55,871 nt of DNA from an uncultured Flavobacteriales bacterium (lineage in GTDB: Bacteria > Bacteroidota > Bacteroidia > Flavobacteriales > Schleiferiaceae): positions 1-55,871 of the forward strand of contig CALKDS010000058.1 in the NCBI GenBank assembly GCA_938084135.1, given 5' to 3'. Positions 18,797 through 27,822 of this stretch are shown one piece after another (positions within the stretch are counted from its first letter, which is position 1; every line of letters begins with the position of its first letter). The notes below the pieces were generated by a model, which worked only from the letters and a program-made list of their open reading frames with translations, was not told the DNA's origin and made no database searches. The translations under genes were made by a program, and so were the position numbers.

Positions 18797-20563
18797 TCAA
18801 AAAAGAGACTCATAATCTTCAGAGTACATCGATAAAATGGGTTTTCTACGTAATTTCATAGTTGGTGTTAAGTGACCCGACGGGATAGTCCACGCTTCAT
18901 TACAGATATATATTTTTTTTACCTGCTCCCATTTTGCGAATTGTTCATTTTTCCCATCTATTTCTTTCTTTATTCTTGAAATAACTTCAGGATGTTTGAC
19001 CATTTCTTCATTTGAAGTAAATTTTATTTCTTTCCTCTCGCACCATGATGCAATAAAATCAAATTGCGGTTGTATCAGTAGGACGGGGAACTTTTTATTT
19101 TCTCCTGCGACCATGCATTGCTCTACGAAGGGTGACTCTTTAAAAACATTTTCCATATTCTGCGGTGCGATGTACTTACCTCCCGAAGATTTAAAGATTT
19201 CTTTTTTTCTATCTGTAATTTTGAGGTATCCTCCCGCTAGTATTTTCCCAATATCTCCAGTTCTAAACCAACCATCTTCTGTCATGACTTCAGCCGTTAA
19301 ATCAGGACGGCCATAATAGCCCATCATAATATTCGGTCCTTTTGCAAGGATTTCTCCATCTGAATCTAATTTTATCTCAACTCCATTCAAAGGAGGTCCA
19401 ACTGTCCCTAAAACATGACCTTTACCAGTTGGTAGGTTAACTGTAAGCACCGGAGAGGTCTCGGTTAAACCATAGCCTTCTTGTATGTTCACTCCTGCTC
19501 CAGCAAATATTCTTGCTAATTTTGGATTTAAAGCTGCTGCACCGGAGGCGATAGCTAATACCTTTCCACCTAGAGCTTCCTTCCACTTTGAGAAAATAAT
19601 TTTTCTTGCCATTTTTAGCTGAAACTTATAAAGGGATGACTTTCCTTCATGCTCATATTGTTCAGCAAGTCCAACCGCCCAGAAAAATAATAAACGTTTT
19701 ATTCCAGATAGATTTTTCCCTTTGTCCATTATTCGATCAAATACTTTTTCTAATAACCTAGGTACAGCCGAAAAAACCTCTGGATGGATTTCACGTAAAT
19801 TATCTCCAATAGTTTCAAGGCTTTCCGCGTAATAAGTACCTACTCCAGTTTTCATGTAAACATAAACAAGTACTCGTTCATAGCTATGGCAAAGGGGTAA
19901 AAAGCTTAAGCCTTTTGCCACAGGGTCTACGGGAAGTCTTTCCGCAGCAGCAATGGCATTTTGAGTTATGTTGTTATGACTTAGCATTACTCCTTTCGGC
20001 GTTCCGGTTGTTCCTGAAGTATATATTAAAGTTGCTAATTCTTCAGGTTTCACAGAAGCCATACGTTCAGTTAACTCTGATTGATGTTTTTCATCGCCTT
20101 TGGACAAAACAACATCCCATGAGTCACAATTATTAATTGGCTCAAAGGAAAAGATATTTTTCAAACTTGGAACTTGATCTTTTATTGCGTTTACTTTATC
20201 AAATAATCCTTTATCGCTCAAGAAGCAATATTTTACTTCTGCATCATTGAATATAAAATTATAATCTTCTGATGTTATTGTTGGATAGACAGGGACATCA
20301 ATTGCTCCAACACTTAAAATTGCCTGATCGCAAACATTCCATTCCATTCTATTATTAGTAGATATAATTGCGATTTTATCACCTGGCTCGACACCCAGAT
20401 CGATCAGTCCTCTTGCTAATTTCTCTGCTTTACTTAGGTAATCTTCAGTTGATAAAGATTCCCAAACGCCTTTTGATTTAGTATTTAGTGCATCCTTTCG
20501 AGGATGGTTTTTTAAAGCATAATAAGCAAAGTCAAATAATCTTTTAGGTTCCTGGTTAGCCAT
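18797..20563 (-). CDS. Long-chain acyl-CoA synthetase (AMP-dependent synthetase/ligase)
   Basis: YTSGTTGTPKGVMLSHNNI, GYGLTETSPVLTVN, GWFRTGDIGKI, KITDRKKEIFKSSGGKYIAP. Confidence 0.95.
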   Translation of the reverse strand: MANQEPKRLFDFAYYALKNHPRKDALNTKSKGVWESLSTEDYLSKAEKLARGLIDLGVEPGDKIAIISTNNRMEWNVCDQAILSVGAIDVPVYPTITSEDYNFIFNDAEVKYCFLSDKGLFDKVNAIKDQVPSLKNIFSFEPINNCDSWDVVLSKGDEKHQSELTERMASVKPEELATLIYTSGTTGTPKGVMLSHNNITQNAIAAAERLPVDPVAKGLSFLPLCHSYERVLVYVYMKTGVGTYYAESLETIGDNLREIHPEVFSAVPRLLEKVFDRIMDKGKNLSGIKRLLFFWAVGLAEQYEHEGKSSLYKFQLKMARKIIFSKWKEALGGKVLAIASGAAALNPKLARIFAGAGVNIQEGYGLTETSPVLTVNLPTGKGHVLGTVGPPLNGVEIKLDSDGEILAKGPNIMMGYYGRPDLTAEVMTEDGWFRTGDIGKILAGGYLKITDRKKEIFKSSGGKYIAPQNMENVFKESPFVEQCMVAGENKKFPVLLIQPQFDFIASWCERKEIKFTSNEEMVKHPEVISRIKKEIDGKNEQFAKWEQVKKIYICNEAWTIPSGHLTPTMKLRRKPILSMYSEDYESLF

Positions 20564-20582
20564 AGTTAGAGTTATAATTCGT

Positions 20583-22355
20583 TTAGTTATTCACATGGTT
20601 AACATAAACCTGTTCACCATGTATCCATGTTTCTGATACTTTTAGTTTTGGAATACTGTCTTCCGGACACCTCATAATATCAGATGTAAAGATGCTAAAA
20701 TTTGCCCACATTCCTAATTTGATTTGACCAACTTCATTTTCTTGGAAAGAAGCATATGCAGCATCCCTTGTCATTCCAATCAACGCCTGCTCTCTGCTAA
20801 GAGCTTCTTGAATTTGAAAACTCTCTTTTGAGCCTTTATCTAATGATTTTCTTGAAATTGCAGCATAGATAGTATGTAAAGGGTTCATGGATTCCACAGG
20901 GAAGTCTGTACCCAGAGGTAGAATTCCTCCACTAGACTTTCTTAAGGATGAATATGAATAGGCATATGATATCCTTTCTGGTCCGAGACGGTCTGTTGCC
21001 CAACTCATGTCACTTGTAGCATGAGAGGGTTGAACAGAAGGTATTATCCCTAGTCCAAAATTCAATCGATCATCTGGGTGAACGACCTGTGCATGTTCAA
21101 TCCTCCACCTTAGATCATTTTTTTTCAGGGGATCAATAAAAAGTTTATAAATGGTCAACATTCTTCTATTTGCTGAGTCGCCAATCGAATGAGTATTCAT
21201 TTGCCAACCATTATTATATAATCGTTCGGCGGCAGATTTCATATAATCAGTGCTTCGTACTTCAAACCCAAAGTGATTTTCTCTGTCTGTGTATGATTCC
21301 CGCATTAGAGCCCCTCTGCTACCTAGTGATCCATCTGAGTAGAATTTAAAGCTTCTTACATCCAGCAAATTTGTTTTCAGTGGCCCTGACTTGATCCAAA
21401 AATTTATTTCACTGGGACTTTCACTTACCATCACATAAAGAGGCATTTTTAGTTTTTTCTTTTTCTGAAGTTCATCAATCAACATTATGTCTTCAGATGG
21501 TAGGCCAGCTTCATGAATTCCCGTTAGACCGTATTCAAATGCTTTTTTTTGAACTACTAATAGTGCTTCTGATTTTTCTTCATTAGTGGGTTTTGCTATC
21601 GATAAAAGTGATTGGGCATTATCTATTAGCAGTCCTGTTAAATTTTCATTTTCTTTTAATATTTCTCCACCTTTAATTACACTATTAATATCAATTTTTG
21701 ATTGTCTCAGAGCGATGGAATTAGCTAAAATGGCATGACCATCGATACGGCTAAGAATAATAGGATTATCACTTAGTTTTTCTAATGATGAATTATCTGG
21801 AAATTTTTTGATTTTCCAATCATTTTGATCCCAACCTTGTCCTCGATAAACTTTTTCATCAGGATTATTTTTTATAAAATCCTCAACTATTTTAACGCAT
21901 TCCTTCCATGATTTAGTTCCTGCTAAGTTTATAGACTTTAGGGTAAGGCCTTGATATAGAAAATGGGCATGAGCATCTATGAAGCCTGGATAAACATATG
22001 CTCCGTTAAGATCAGTAATATTTGATTCTATTGGGTAATAGGGAGGTGTTTCAGTTAGAATACTATCTATTTTGCCATCTACAATAGATATGTTTCCGAA
22101 GATGTAATAAAGCGAATCATTATAAAATTGTGCAATGTTTCCATTTGTCAAAATCTTATCTACTTTTTTAATAAAGTAACCTCCTGTGGAGGTATTATTA
22201 TTTAACAAGCTATCAACCTCATCTACCAGTTTTCGTATTTGATTGATATTATCTTGTAGATTAGAGTCAAGGAATTGCATGCTTATCGATGTTGACGAGC
22301 ATCCAATAAAACTAACAATTAGTAGTGAAAAAAATATCTTTAATAATGAATTCAT
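20583..22355 (-). CDS. YtcJ-like amidohydrolase, putative lipoprotein
   Basis: Lipobox LLIVSFIGCSS; DLNGAYVYPGFIDAHAHFLYQG, RIEHAQVVHPDD, LPLGTDFPVESMNPLHTIYAAISR. Confidence 0.9.
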   Translation of the reverse strand: MNSLLKIFFSLLIVSFIGCSSTSISMQFLDSNLQDNINQIRKLVDEVDSLLNNNTSTGGYFIKKVDKILTNGNIAQFYNDSLYYIFGNISIVDGKIDSILTETPPYYPIESNITDLNGAYVYPGFIDAHAHFLYQGLTLKSINLAGTKSWKECVKIVEDFIKNNPDEKVYRGQGWDQNDWKIKKFPDNSSLEKLSDNPIILSRIDGHAILANSIALRQSKIDINSVIKGGEILKENENLTGLLIDNAQSLLSIAKPTNEEKSEALLVVQKKAFEYGLTGIHEAGLPSEDIMLIDELQKKKKLKMPLYVMVSESPSEINFWIKSGPLKTNLLDVRSFKFYSDGSLGSRGALMRESYTDRENHFGFEVRSTDYMKSAAERLYNNGWQMNTHSIGDSANRRMLTIYKLFIDPLKKNDLRWRIEHAQVVHPDDRLNFGLGIIPSVQPSHATSDMSWATDRLGPERISYAYSYSSLRKSSGGILPLGTDFPVESMNPLHTIYAAISRKSLDKGSKESFQIQEALSREQALIGMTRDAAYASFQENEVGQIKLGMWANFSIFTSDIMRCPEDSIPKLKVSETWIHGEQVYVNHVNN

Positions 22356-22381
22356 AGATCTAAGGTAGTTATGCCTGGTTG

Positions 22382-22389
22382 TACCTTTG
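22382..22389 (+). promoter_or_regulatory. -7 box TACCTTTG upstream of purL
   Basis: Exact TAnnTTTG 18 nt before ATG 22408. It overlaps the ORF-track TTG start, supporting the downstream ATG. Confidence 0.4.
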
Positions 22390-22407
22390 AGTCAAAGAAT
22401 ATCGCAC

Positions 22408-24642
22408 ATGGATTCATTATCATCTACAACTGTCGAAACTGCTCAGGAATTGGGTCTGTTGCCTGAAGAATATGATGAAATCTGTAATGTATTGGGTAGG
22501 ACTCCAAATTTTACAGAATTGAATATTTATTCTGTTATGTGGTCAGAACATTGCTCATATAAGAACTCGATAAAATGGTTAAAGAAATTACCTAAAGATG
22601 GACCCCAAATGCTTGCAAAAGCTGGTGAAGAAAATGCTGGTTTAGTTGATATTGGCGAGGGTTTGGCGTGTTGTTTTAAAATCGAATCACACAATCACCC
22701 TTCGGCATTAGAGCCTTTTCAGGGCGCTGCAACAGGAGTTGGTGGGATAAATCGTGATATATTCACAATGGGTGCTCGTCCTATTGCTCAACTAAATAGC
22801 CTTCGTTTTGGCGATCCAAATTCTGTTCGCACCAAATGGCTCGTTGATGGGGTGGTAAAAGGCATTAGTACCTATGGCAATTCTTTCGGTATTCCTACGG
22901 TTGGGGGTGAAGTTTATTTTGATAAATGTTATGAGCAGAATCCATTAGTTAATGCTTTCTCTGCGGGCATAGTTGACGTAGGTGGTCAGATTTCCGCTAA
23001 GGCTGAGGGTGTTGGTAATGCAGTTTATATTGTTGGAAGTTCAACAGGAAGAGATGGTGTTCATGGGGCAGCATTTGCTTCAAAGGATTTAACCGAAGAC
23101 AGTGCAAATGACATTCCTTCAGTTCAAGTTGGAGATCCTTTTCAGGAGAAGCTTTTGCTTGAGGCAACTATGGAATTAGCAAAAATTGATGCTGTCAAAG
23201 GAATGCAAGACATGGGAGCTGCAGGGATAACCTGCTCCACTAGCGAAATGAGTGCTGGTGGAAAAGTAGGTATGGATATTTGGCTTGATAAAGTTCCAAC
23301 TCGCCAAGAGGGAATGGAACCATGGGAAATTCTGCTTTCAGAATCACAAGAGAGAATGCTAGTTGTAGTAGATAAAGGTCGCGAAAATGATGTACAAGAG
23401 ATTTTTGATAAGTGGGACATTCATTGTAAGAAGATTGGTGTTGTAACAGCAGGGCCACTATTACGATATTTCTGGAATGAGGAAAAAATTGCGGAAATAC
23501 CAGCTGAGTCTCTTGTACTTGGAGGAGGTGCCCCAATTTATGATCGTGAAATTAAAGAACCCATTTATTTTAAAGAGTTCAAGAAATTCGACATAAAAAA
23601 AATTCCGGAACCAAAAGATCTATTAAACGTTGCAAAAAAAATAATAGCATTACCTAATATATCGTCAAAAAAATATATTTATGAGCAATATGATTCCATG
23701 GTTGGAACAAAAAATCGTTCCACTAATAAACCCAGTGATGCGTCAATAGTTAATATCAAAGGGTCTAGGAGAGCAATAGCGATGACTGTAGATTGTAATA
23801 GTCGATATGTTCATGCTGATCCTGAAGTGGGAACAATGATTGCTGTCTCAGAGAATGCTAGGAATATTATCTGCTCAGGCGGCGAGCCATCCGCAATAAC
23901 AAATTGTTTAAATTTTGGAAACCCATATAATCCAGAAGTCTATTGGCAGTTTACTGGGGCAATAAAAGGAATGTCAAAGGCTTGTGAGCGGTTTAGAACT
24001 CCAGTTACTGGAGGAAATGTCAGTTTTTATAATCAAACTCAAGTAGGGGATACAATTGAACCCGTTTTTCCAACACCTACAATTGCCATGATTGGTTTGA
24101 TCAAGGATATCGACAATGTTACAACAATTCAATACAAAACCAAAGGAGATTTGATCTACCAAATAGGTCCAACTTATGAAGACATTGCTTCGAGTCAATA
24201 TCTTGTTAATATTCACGGAGTTGACGAATCTCCGGCACCTATTTTTGATCTTGAACAAGAATTTCTCGTGCATAAAAAAGTTCAAAATCTGATAAAAAAA
24301 GAAATTATATCAAGTGCTCACGATATTTCAGAAGGTGGTCTTTTTGTTACCTTAATGGAGAGCGCTATGCTCTCGAATTTAGGATTTGATATAACAACTG
24401 ATTCTTCTGTTAGAAATGATGCCTATCTTTTTGGTGAAAGTCAAAGTCGAATTATAATTAGCGTTTCGCCTGATAATGAAGATGAATTAATCGATCTTAT
24501 GATGACGAAAGATGTTGAATTTCATCTTGTAGGTCATGTAACAAAAGGCGCAATACGCATTGATGACCAGGATTGGGGGGATGTCAATTTTTTCAGGGAT
24601 TTATATGATAATGCTCTAGGAGATATACTTGATAAATATTAA
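22408..24642 (+). CDS. purL: Phosphoribosylformylglycinamidine synthase subunit PurL (small form)
   Basis: VMWSEHCSYKNS, CFKIESHNHPSALEPFQGAATGVGG; about 744 aa. Confidence 0.96.
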   Translation: MDSLSSTTVETAQELGLLPEEYDEICNVLGRTPNFTELNIYSVMWSEHCSYKNSIKWLKKLPKDGPQMLAKAGEENAGLVDIGEGLACCFKIESHNHPSALEPFQGAATGVGGINRDIFTMGARPIAQLNSLRFGDPNSVRTKWLVDGVVKGISTYGNSFGIPTVGGEVYFDKCYEQNPLVNAFSAGIVDVGGQISAKAEGVGNAVYIVGSSTGRDGVHGAAFASKDLTEDSANDIPSVQVGDPFQEKLLLEATMELAKIDAVKGMQDMGAAGITCSTSEMSAGGKVGMDIWLDKVPTRQEGMEPWEILLSESQERMLVVVDKGRENDVQEIFDKWDIHCKKIGVVTAGPLLRYFWNEEKIAEIPAESLVLGGGAPIYDREIKEPIYFKEFKKFDIKKIPEPKDLLNVAKKIIALPNISSKKYIYEQYDSMVGTKNRSTNKPSDASIVNIKGSRRAIAMTVDCNSRYVHADPEVGTMIAVSENARNIICSGGEPSAITNCLNFGNPYNPEVYWQFTGAIKGMSKACERFRTPVTGGNVSFYNQTQVGDTIEPVFPTPTIAMIGLIKDIDNVTTIQYKTKGDLIYQIGPTYEDIASSQYLVNIHGVDESPAPIFDLEQEFLVHKKVQNLIKKEIISSAHDISEGGLFVTLMESAMLSNLGFDITTDSSVRNDAYLFGESQSRIIISVSPDNEDELIDLMMTKDVEFHLVGHVTKGAIRIDDQDWGDVNFFRDLYDNALGDILDKY

Positions 24643-24648
24643 GTATTA

Positions 24649-27090
24649 TTAGGATCTAATCTCTGCATCAACATCAGATTTTAAGAAATCAATAATTCTC
24701 GATACTGACTTTTCAATTTGAGAATCTTTAAGGGTTCTACTTAAATCTTGAAAAATTAATCTTACTCCAAATGAACTTCGGTCTTTTCCAATTTTTTCTC
24801 CTTGAAAAACATCAAAAAGTTCAAAGTCAACTAGCGTTTTTTCTTTAGATTTTTTAATTGCAAGTTTGATAGCTGCATATTTAATCTCAGACTTTACAAT
24901 TATTGCTAAATCTCTTGTCACTTTGGGGAATTTTGGAGTTTCTTTATATCGCACTTTGGAAATTTTAGCAATTTGACAAACGTTATCCCAATGGAAAATG
25001 CTTGCCAAAACTGCTTCTTTAACATCTGATTTTTTTAAAGCCCATTCATCTACCCAAGAGATTGTTGCCAATACCTTTTGACCACTTTCTAATCTTATAC
25101 CACCGGACCAGTTTCCAGCAATAGGCTCCTGCTCTATTTCATTTATTTTATCAATACCTAAGTAAGCAAGTAAGCCAATGCTAATGCCTTTTAATGTAAA
25201 GAAATCAACTTTAGTTTTTTCTTTATTCCAGTGAGATCTGGGAAACTCTCCGCTTAGCCAAATTCCTAAATGATTTTTTTCAGAATAATTATTTTCTTGA
25301 GAACTAGAATAAACTCGCCCAAATTCAAAAATAGATATATTGGATTCTTGTCTTTTTGAATTATAACTAATCGCATTCAATCCGCCCATCAATAATGTCG
25401 GACGCATGATTTCTAACTCTTGACTTAGTGGATTAAGTATTTTTACATTGTTTTCAGAGTTAATACTTGGATGATTCGAGTATAACTCTGAGCTTGTGAG
25501 CGAATTATTCATAATCTCATAAAGCCCATTAGCTACAAGGTAGTCTGTTGCTTTTCTTCTTAAAGATTCATTTGATATTACTTCATTTTCAGCCAAGCTT
25601 AAGCGCATTCTCTCGGGAAAAGGAATAGAATTGAAACCATAAATTCTTAATATCTCTTCAGCAATATCAGCCTCTCTTGTAACATCCCATCGATAGGCTG
25701 GTATGGATAATTCTAAATTTGATCTTGTCAATATGGTTGAGGAAATATCTAATGAATCAAGGATGGATATGACTTCACTTTGATTTATATCGTGACCAAT
25801 TAATTTAGTTATTCGAGTTAAATCAATTTCAATAATTCGATTATCGAATCGGGAGTCATTTAAACTCTTTTCAGAAAACCCTGTAATAGTAGCATTTGGA
25901 AATATTTCGTTGATTAATTTCCATGCTAAAACAAGAGCATCGATACCAATATTTGGATCAACACCTCTTTCATATCTGAATGATGCATCGGTATTCAGAC
26001 CATGCCTTTTTGCAGTTTTCCTTATCACGACGGGATCAAACCATGCAGATTCAATAATAATATCCGTGCTATCCTCACTAACTCCTGAATTCTGCCCCCC
26101 AAAAACTCCAGCAAGAGCCAATGGTACTTGACTATCTGCGATCACTAAATCTTCTTTGTGTAGCTTCCTAGTTACTCCGTCAAGTGTAATTAGTTCTTCG
26201 TTGCTTTTCGCTCTCCTAATTTGAATAGAATTACCTATAATTTTTCCAGTATCAAAGGCGTGAATTGGATGCCCCTTGTCATTGAGGACATAGTTAGTAA
26301 TATCCACAATGGCATTTATAGGTTTTAGTCCAATAGCTTTTAGACGGCGCATAAGCCAGTCCGGAGAAGACATATTATTTAACCCGCTTATGCTTAGTAC
26401 TCTATATCGTGGGCATGCATATTTATCTTGAATGTTAATTTCAATATTTGAATCGGACTTAGACCATTCACTGATATTATTTTCATTCCAAATATATTTG
26501 ATTTTTTTATGAGTCGCCGCTGCCCTTAGATCTCTGGCAACTCCCAAATGGCTCATAGCATCCATTCTATTTGGAGTTAACCCAATTTCAAAAATGGAAT
26601 CAGATTTTAGACCTAAATATTCTGAAAGGGGAGTGCCTGAAATTGCATCATCACCCAAAATATAAATCCCATCATGTGATTTTCCAATGCCAAGTTCGTC
26701 CTCAGCGCAAAGCATTCCTTCTGATAACTCACCTCGTATTTTTCCTTTTTTTATCTTAACCCCTTTCTCAATACTTTCTGGATATATGGTACAACCAATT
26801 GTGGCAACTGGAATTTTTTGTCCAACCGCAATATTTGATGCTCCACAAACAATATTTAGAAGCTCATCAGTTCCAATATTAACTTTAGTACATGATAGTC
26901 TATCCGCATTTGGATGTTTAGACAGTGATACAATTTCACCTACGACTACCCCTTTTAGTCCACCTTCTATTTGATCTACTTGTTCAATTTTTTCAACTTC
27001 TAATCCCGTAGATGTTAAAATATCAGATAAACCTTCATCAGAAAGCTCAGTTTCAATATAGTCGTTTAACCATTCTTTAGAAATTAACAT
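24649..27090 (-). CDS. pheT: Phenylalanine--tRNA ligase beta subunit
   Basis: MLISKEWLNDYIE, tRNA-binding domain, B3/B4, B5 and C-terminal FDX-ACB domain; 813 aa. Confidence 0.97.
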   Translation of the reverse strand: MLISKEWLNDYIETELSDEGLSDILTSTGLEVEKIEQVDQIEGGLKGVVVGEIVSLSKHPNADRLSCTKVNIGTDELLNIVCGASNIAVGQKIPVATIGCTIYPESIEKGVKIKKGKIRGELSEGMLCAEDELGIGKSHDGIYILGDDAISGTPLSEYLGLKSDSIFEIGLTPNRMDAMSHLGVARDLRAAATHKKIKYIWNENNISEWSKSDSNIEINIQDKYACPRYRVLSISGLNNMSSPDWLMRRLKAIGLKPINAIVDITNYVLNDKGHPIHAFDTGKIIGNSIQIRRAKSNEELITLDGVTRKLHKEDLVIADSQVPLALAGVFGGQNSGVSEDSTDIIIESAWFDPVVIRKTAKRHGLNTDASFRYERGVDPNIGIDALVLAWKLINEIFPNATITGFSEKSLNDSRFDNRIIEIDLTRITKLIGHDINQSEVISILDSLDISSTILTRSNLELSIPAYRWDVTREADIAEEILRIYGFNSIPFPERMRLSLAENEVISNESLRRKATDYLVANGLYEIMNNSLTSSELYSNHPSINSENNVKILNPLSQELEIMRPTLLMGGLNAISYNSKRQESNISIFEFGRVYSSSQENNYSEKNHLGIWLSGEFPRSHWNKEKTKVDFFTLKGISIGLLAYLGIDKINEIEQEPIAGNWSGGIRLESGQKVLATISWVDEWALKKSDVKEAVLASIFHWDNVCQIAKISKVRYKETPKFPKVTRDLAIIVKSEIKYAAIKLAIKKSKEKTLVDFELFDVFQGEKIGKDRSSFGVRLIFQDLSRTLKDSQIEKSVSRIIDFLKSDVDAEIRS

Positions 27091-27095
27091 AGCTG

Positions 27096-27103
27096 CAAAA
27101 ATA
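27096..27103 (-). promoter_or_regulatory. -7 box TATTTTTG ending 5 nt before the pheT ATG
   Basis: Exact TAnnTTTG immediately upstream of ATG 27090-27088. Confidence 0.5.
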
Positions 27104-27160
27104 CACAGTAATTCATCCTTTGCTAGAAGAAATTCTGTACTATTTTGATCTAAATAAGAA

Positions 27161-27787
27161 TCATGTTAAACCAAATATAAAAAAAGCGTACAAGAAAAAC
27201 CTTAAAAATCTCGTAGTTGCGAGTATCAAAAATAATCTCAATCTAAAATTCACTATTCCTGCAATTGTGCATACGGGGGCAAATGGTAAAGGAGCTATAG
27301 CCGATAAAAATATTAGAAGCCCGCCAAATTTCTTTAGTTGTAAAGATTGCTCTTCGAATTTATTGTTTATCCATTTTTGAACAATGGGGAAATAATGTAT
27401 TCGTCTACCAATAAAGTAGCTTAAAACTCCACCTAAGTAACTTACAATTGCCAAAAGAAGGGTCATGAGATATGGGTGTTGCATCTCGCCTGCCCATAAA
27501 ATAAAAAAATCGGGAGGTAAGATACCAGTCACTATTTCGGATATTCCTAATAACATTATGACAGCAGTCCAATGAAATTTTGTTGTTATCCATTCTGCAA
27601 TAGATTCAATATCAACTAAATAATTATTTAAGAGCCAAATTGCCACAGCAAAAATTATTATCACCAATCCAAGCTTTCGAAATCCTTGAATTAAGAACTT
27701 ATACCCTCCACTGATTTGATAAAATCTGTGAGTTAATGAGACAGAGCGCCAAAAAGGGCGAATTTTTTTTAGCGGTCTGATTTTCAT
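27161..27787 (-). CDS. DedA/VTT-domain (YqaA-like) membrane protein
   Basis: Multiple TM segments; LLGISEIVTGILPPDFFILWAG...FLSAIAPLPFAPVCTIAGIVNFRLRLFLI. Confidence 0.8.
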   Translation of the reverse strand: MKIRPLKKIRPFWRSVSLTHRFYQISGGYKFLIQGFRKLGLVIIIFAVAIWLLNNYLVDIESIAEWITTKFHWTAVIMLLGISEIVTGILPPDFFILWAGEMQHPYLMTLLLAIVSYLGGVLSYFIGRRIHYFPIVQKWINNKFEEQSLQLKKFGGLLIFLSAIAPLPFAPVCTIAGIVNFRLRLFLILATTRFLRFFLYAFFIFGLT

Positions 27788-27822
27788 TTTTAAATTTTAA
27801 TTTGGAATAATCGGATCACAAA

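Noticed and set aside
15972-20563. Defence, toxin-antitoxin or secondary-metabolite system
   Set aside because: The acyl-CoA synthetase, amidohydrolase and T9SS protein are individually ordinary and show no partner genes (no PKS/NRPS, nuclease or antitoxin).
22353-22368. TACCTTAG about 4 nt before the amidohydrolase ATG as another leaderless -7 box
   Set aside because: One mismatch to TAnnTTTG, and my base count of the ATG differs by one from the ORF-track coordinate, so I did not count it. TACTTTAG before the 46192 gene is a similar near-match.
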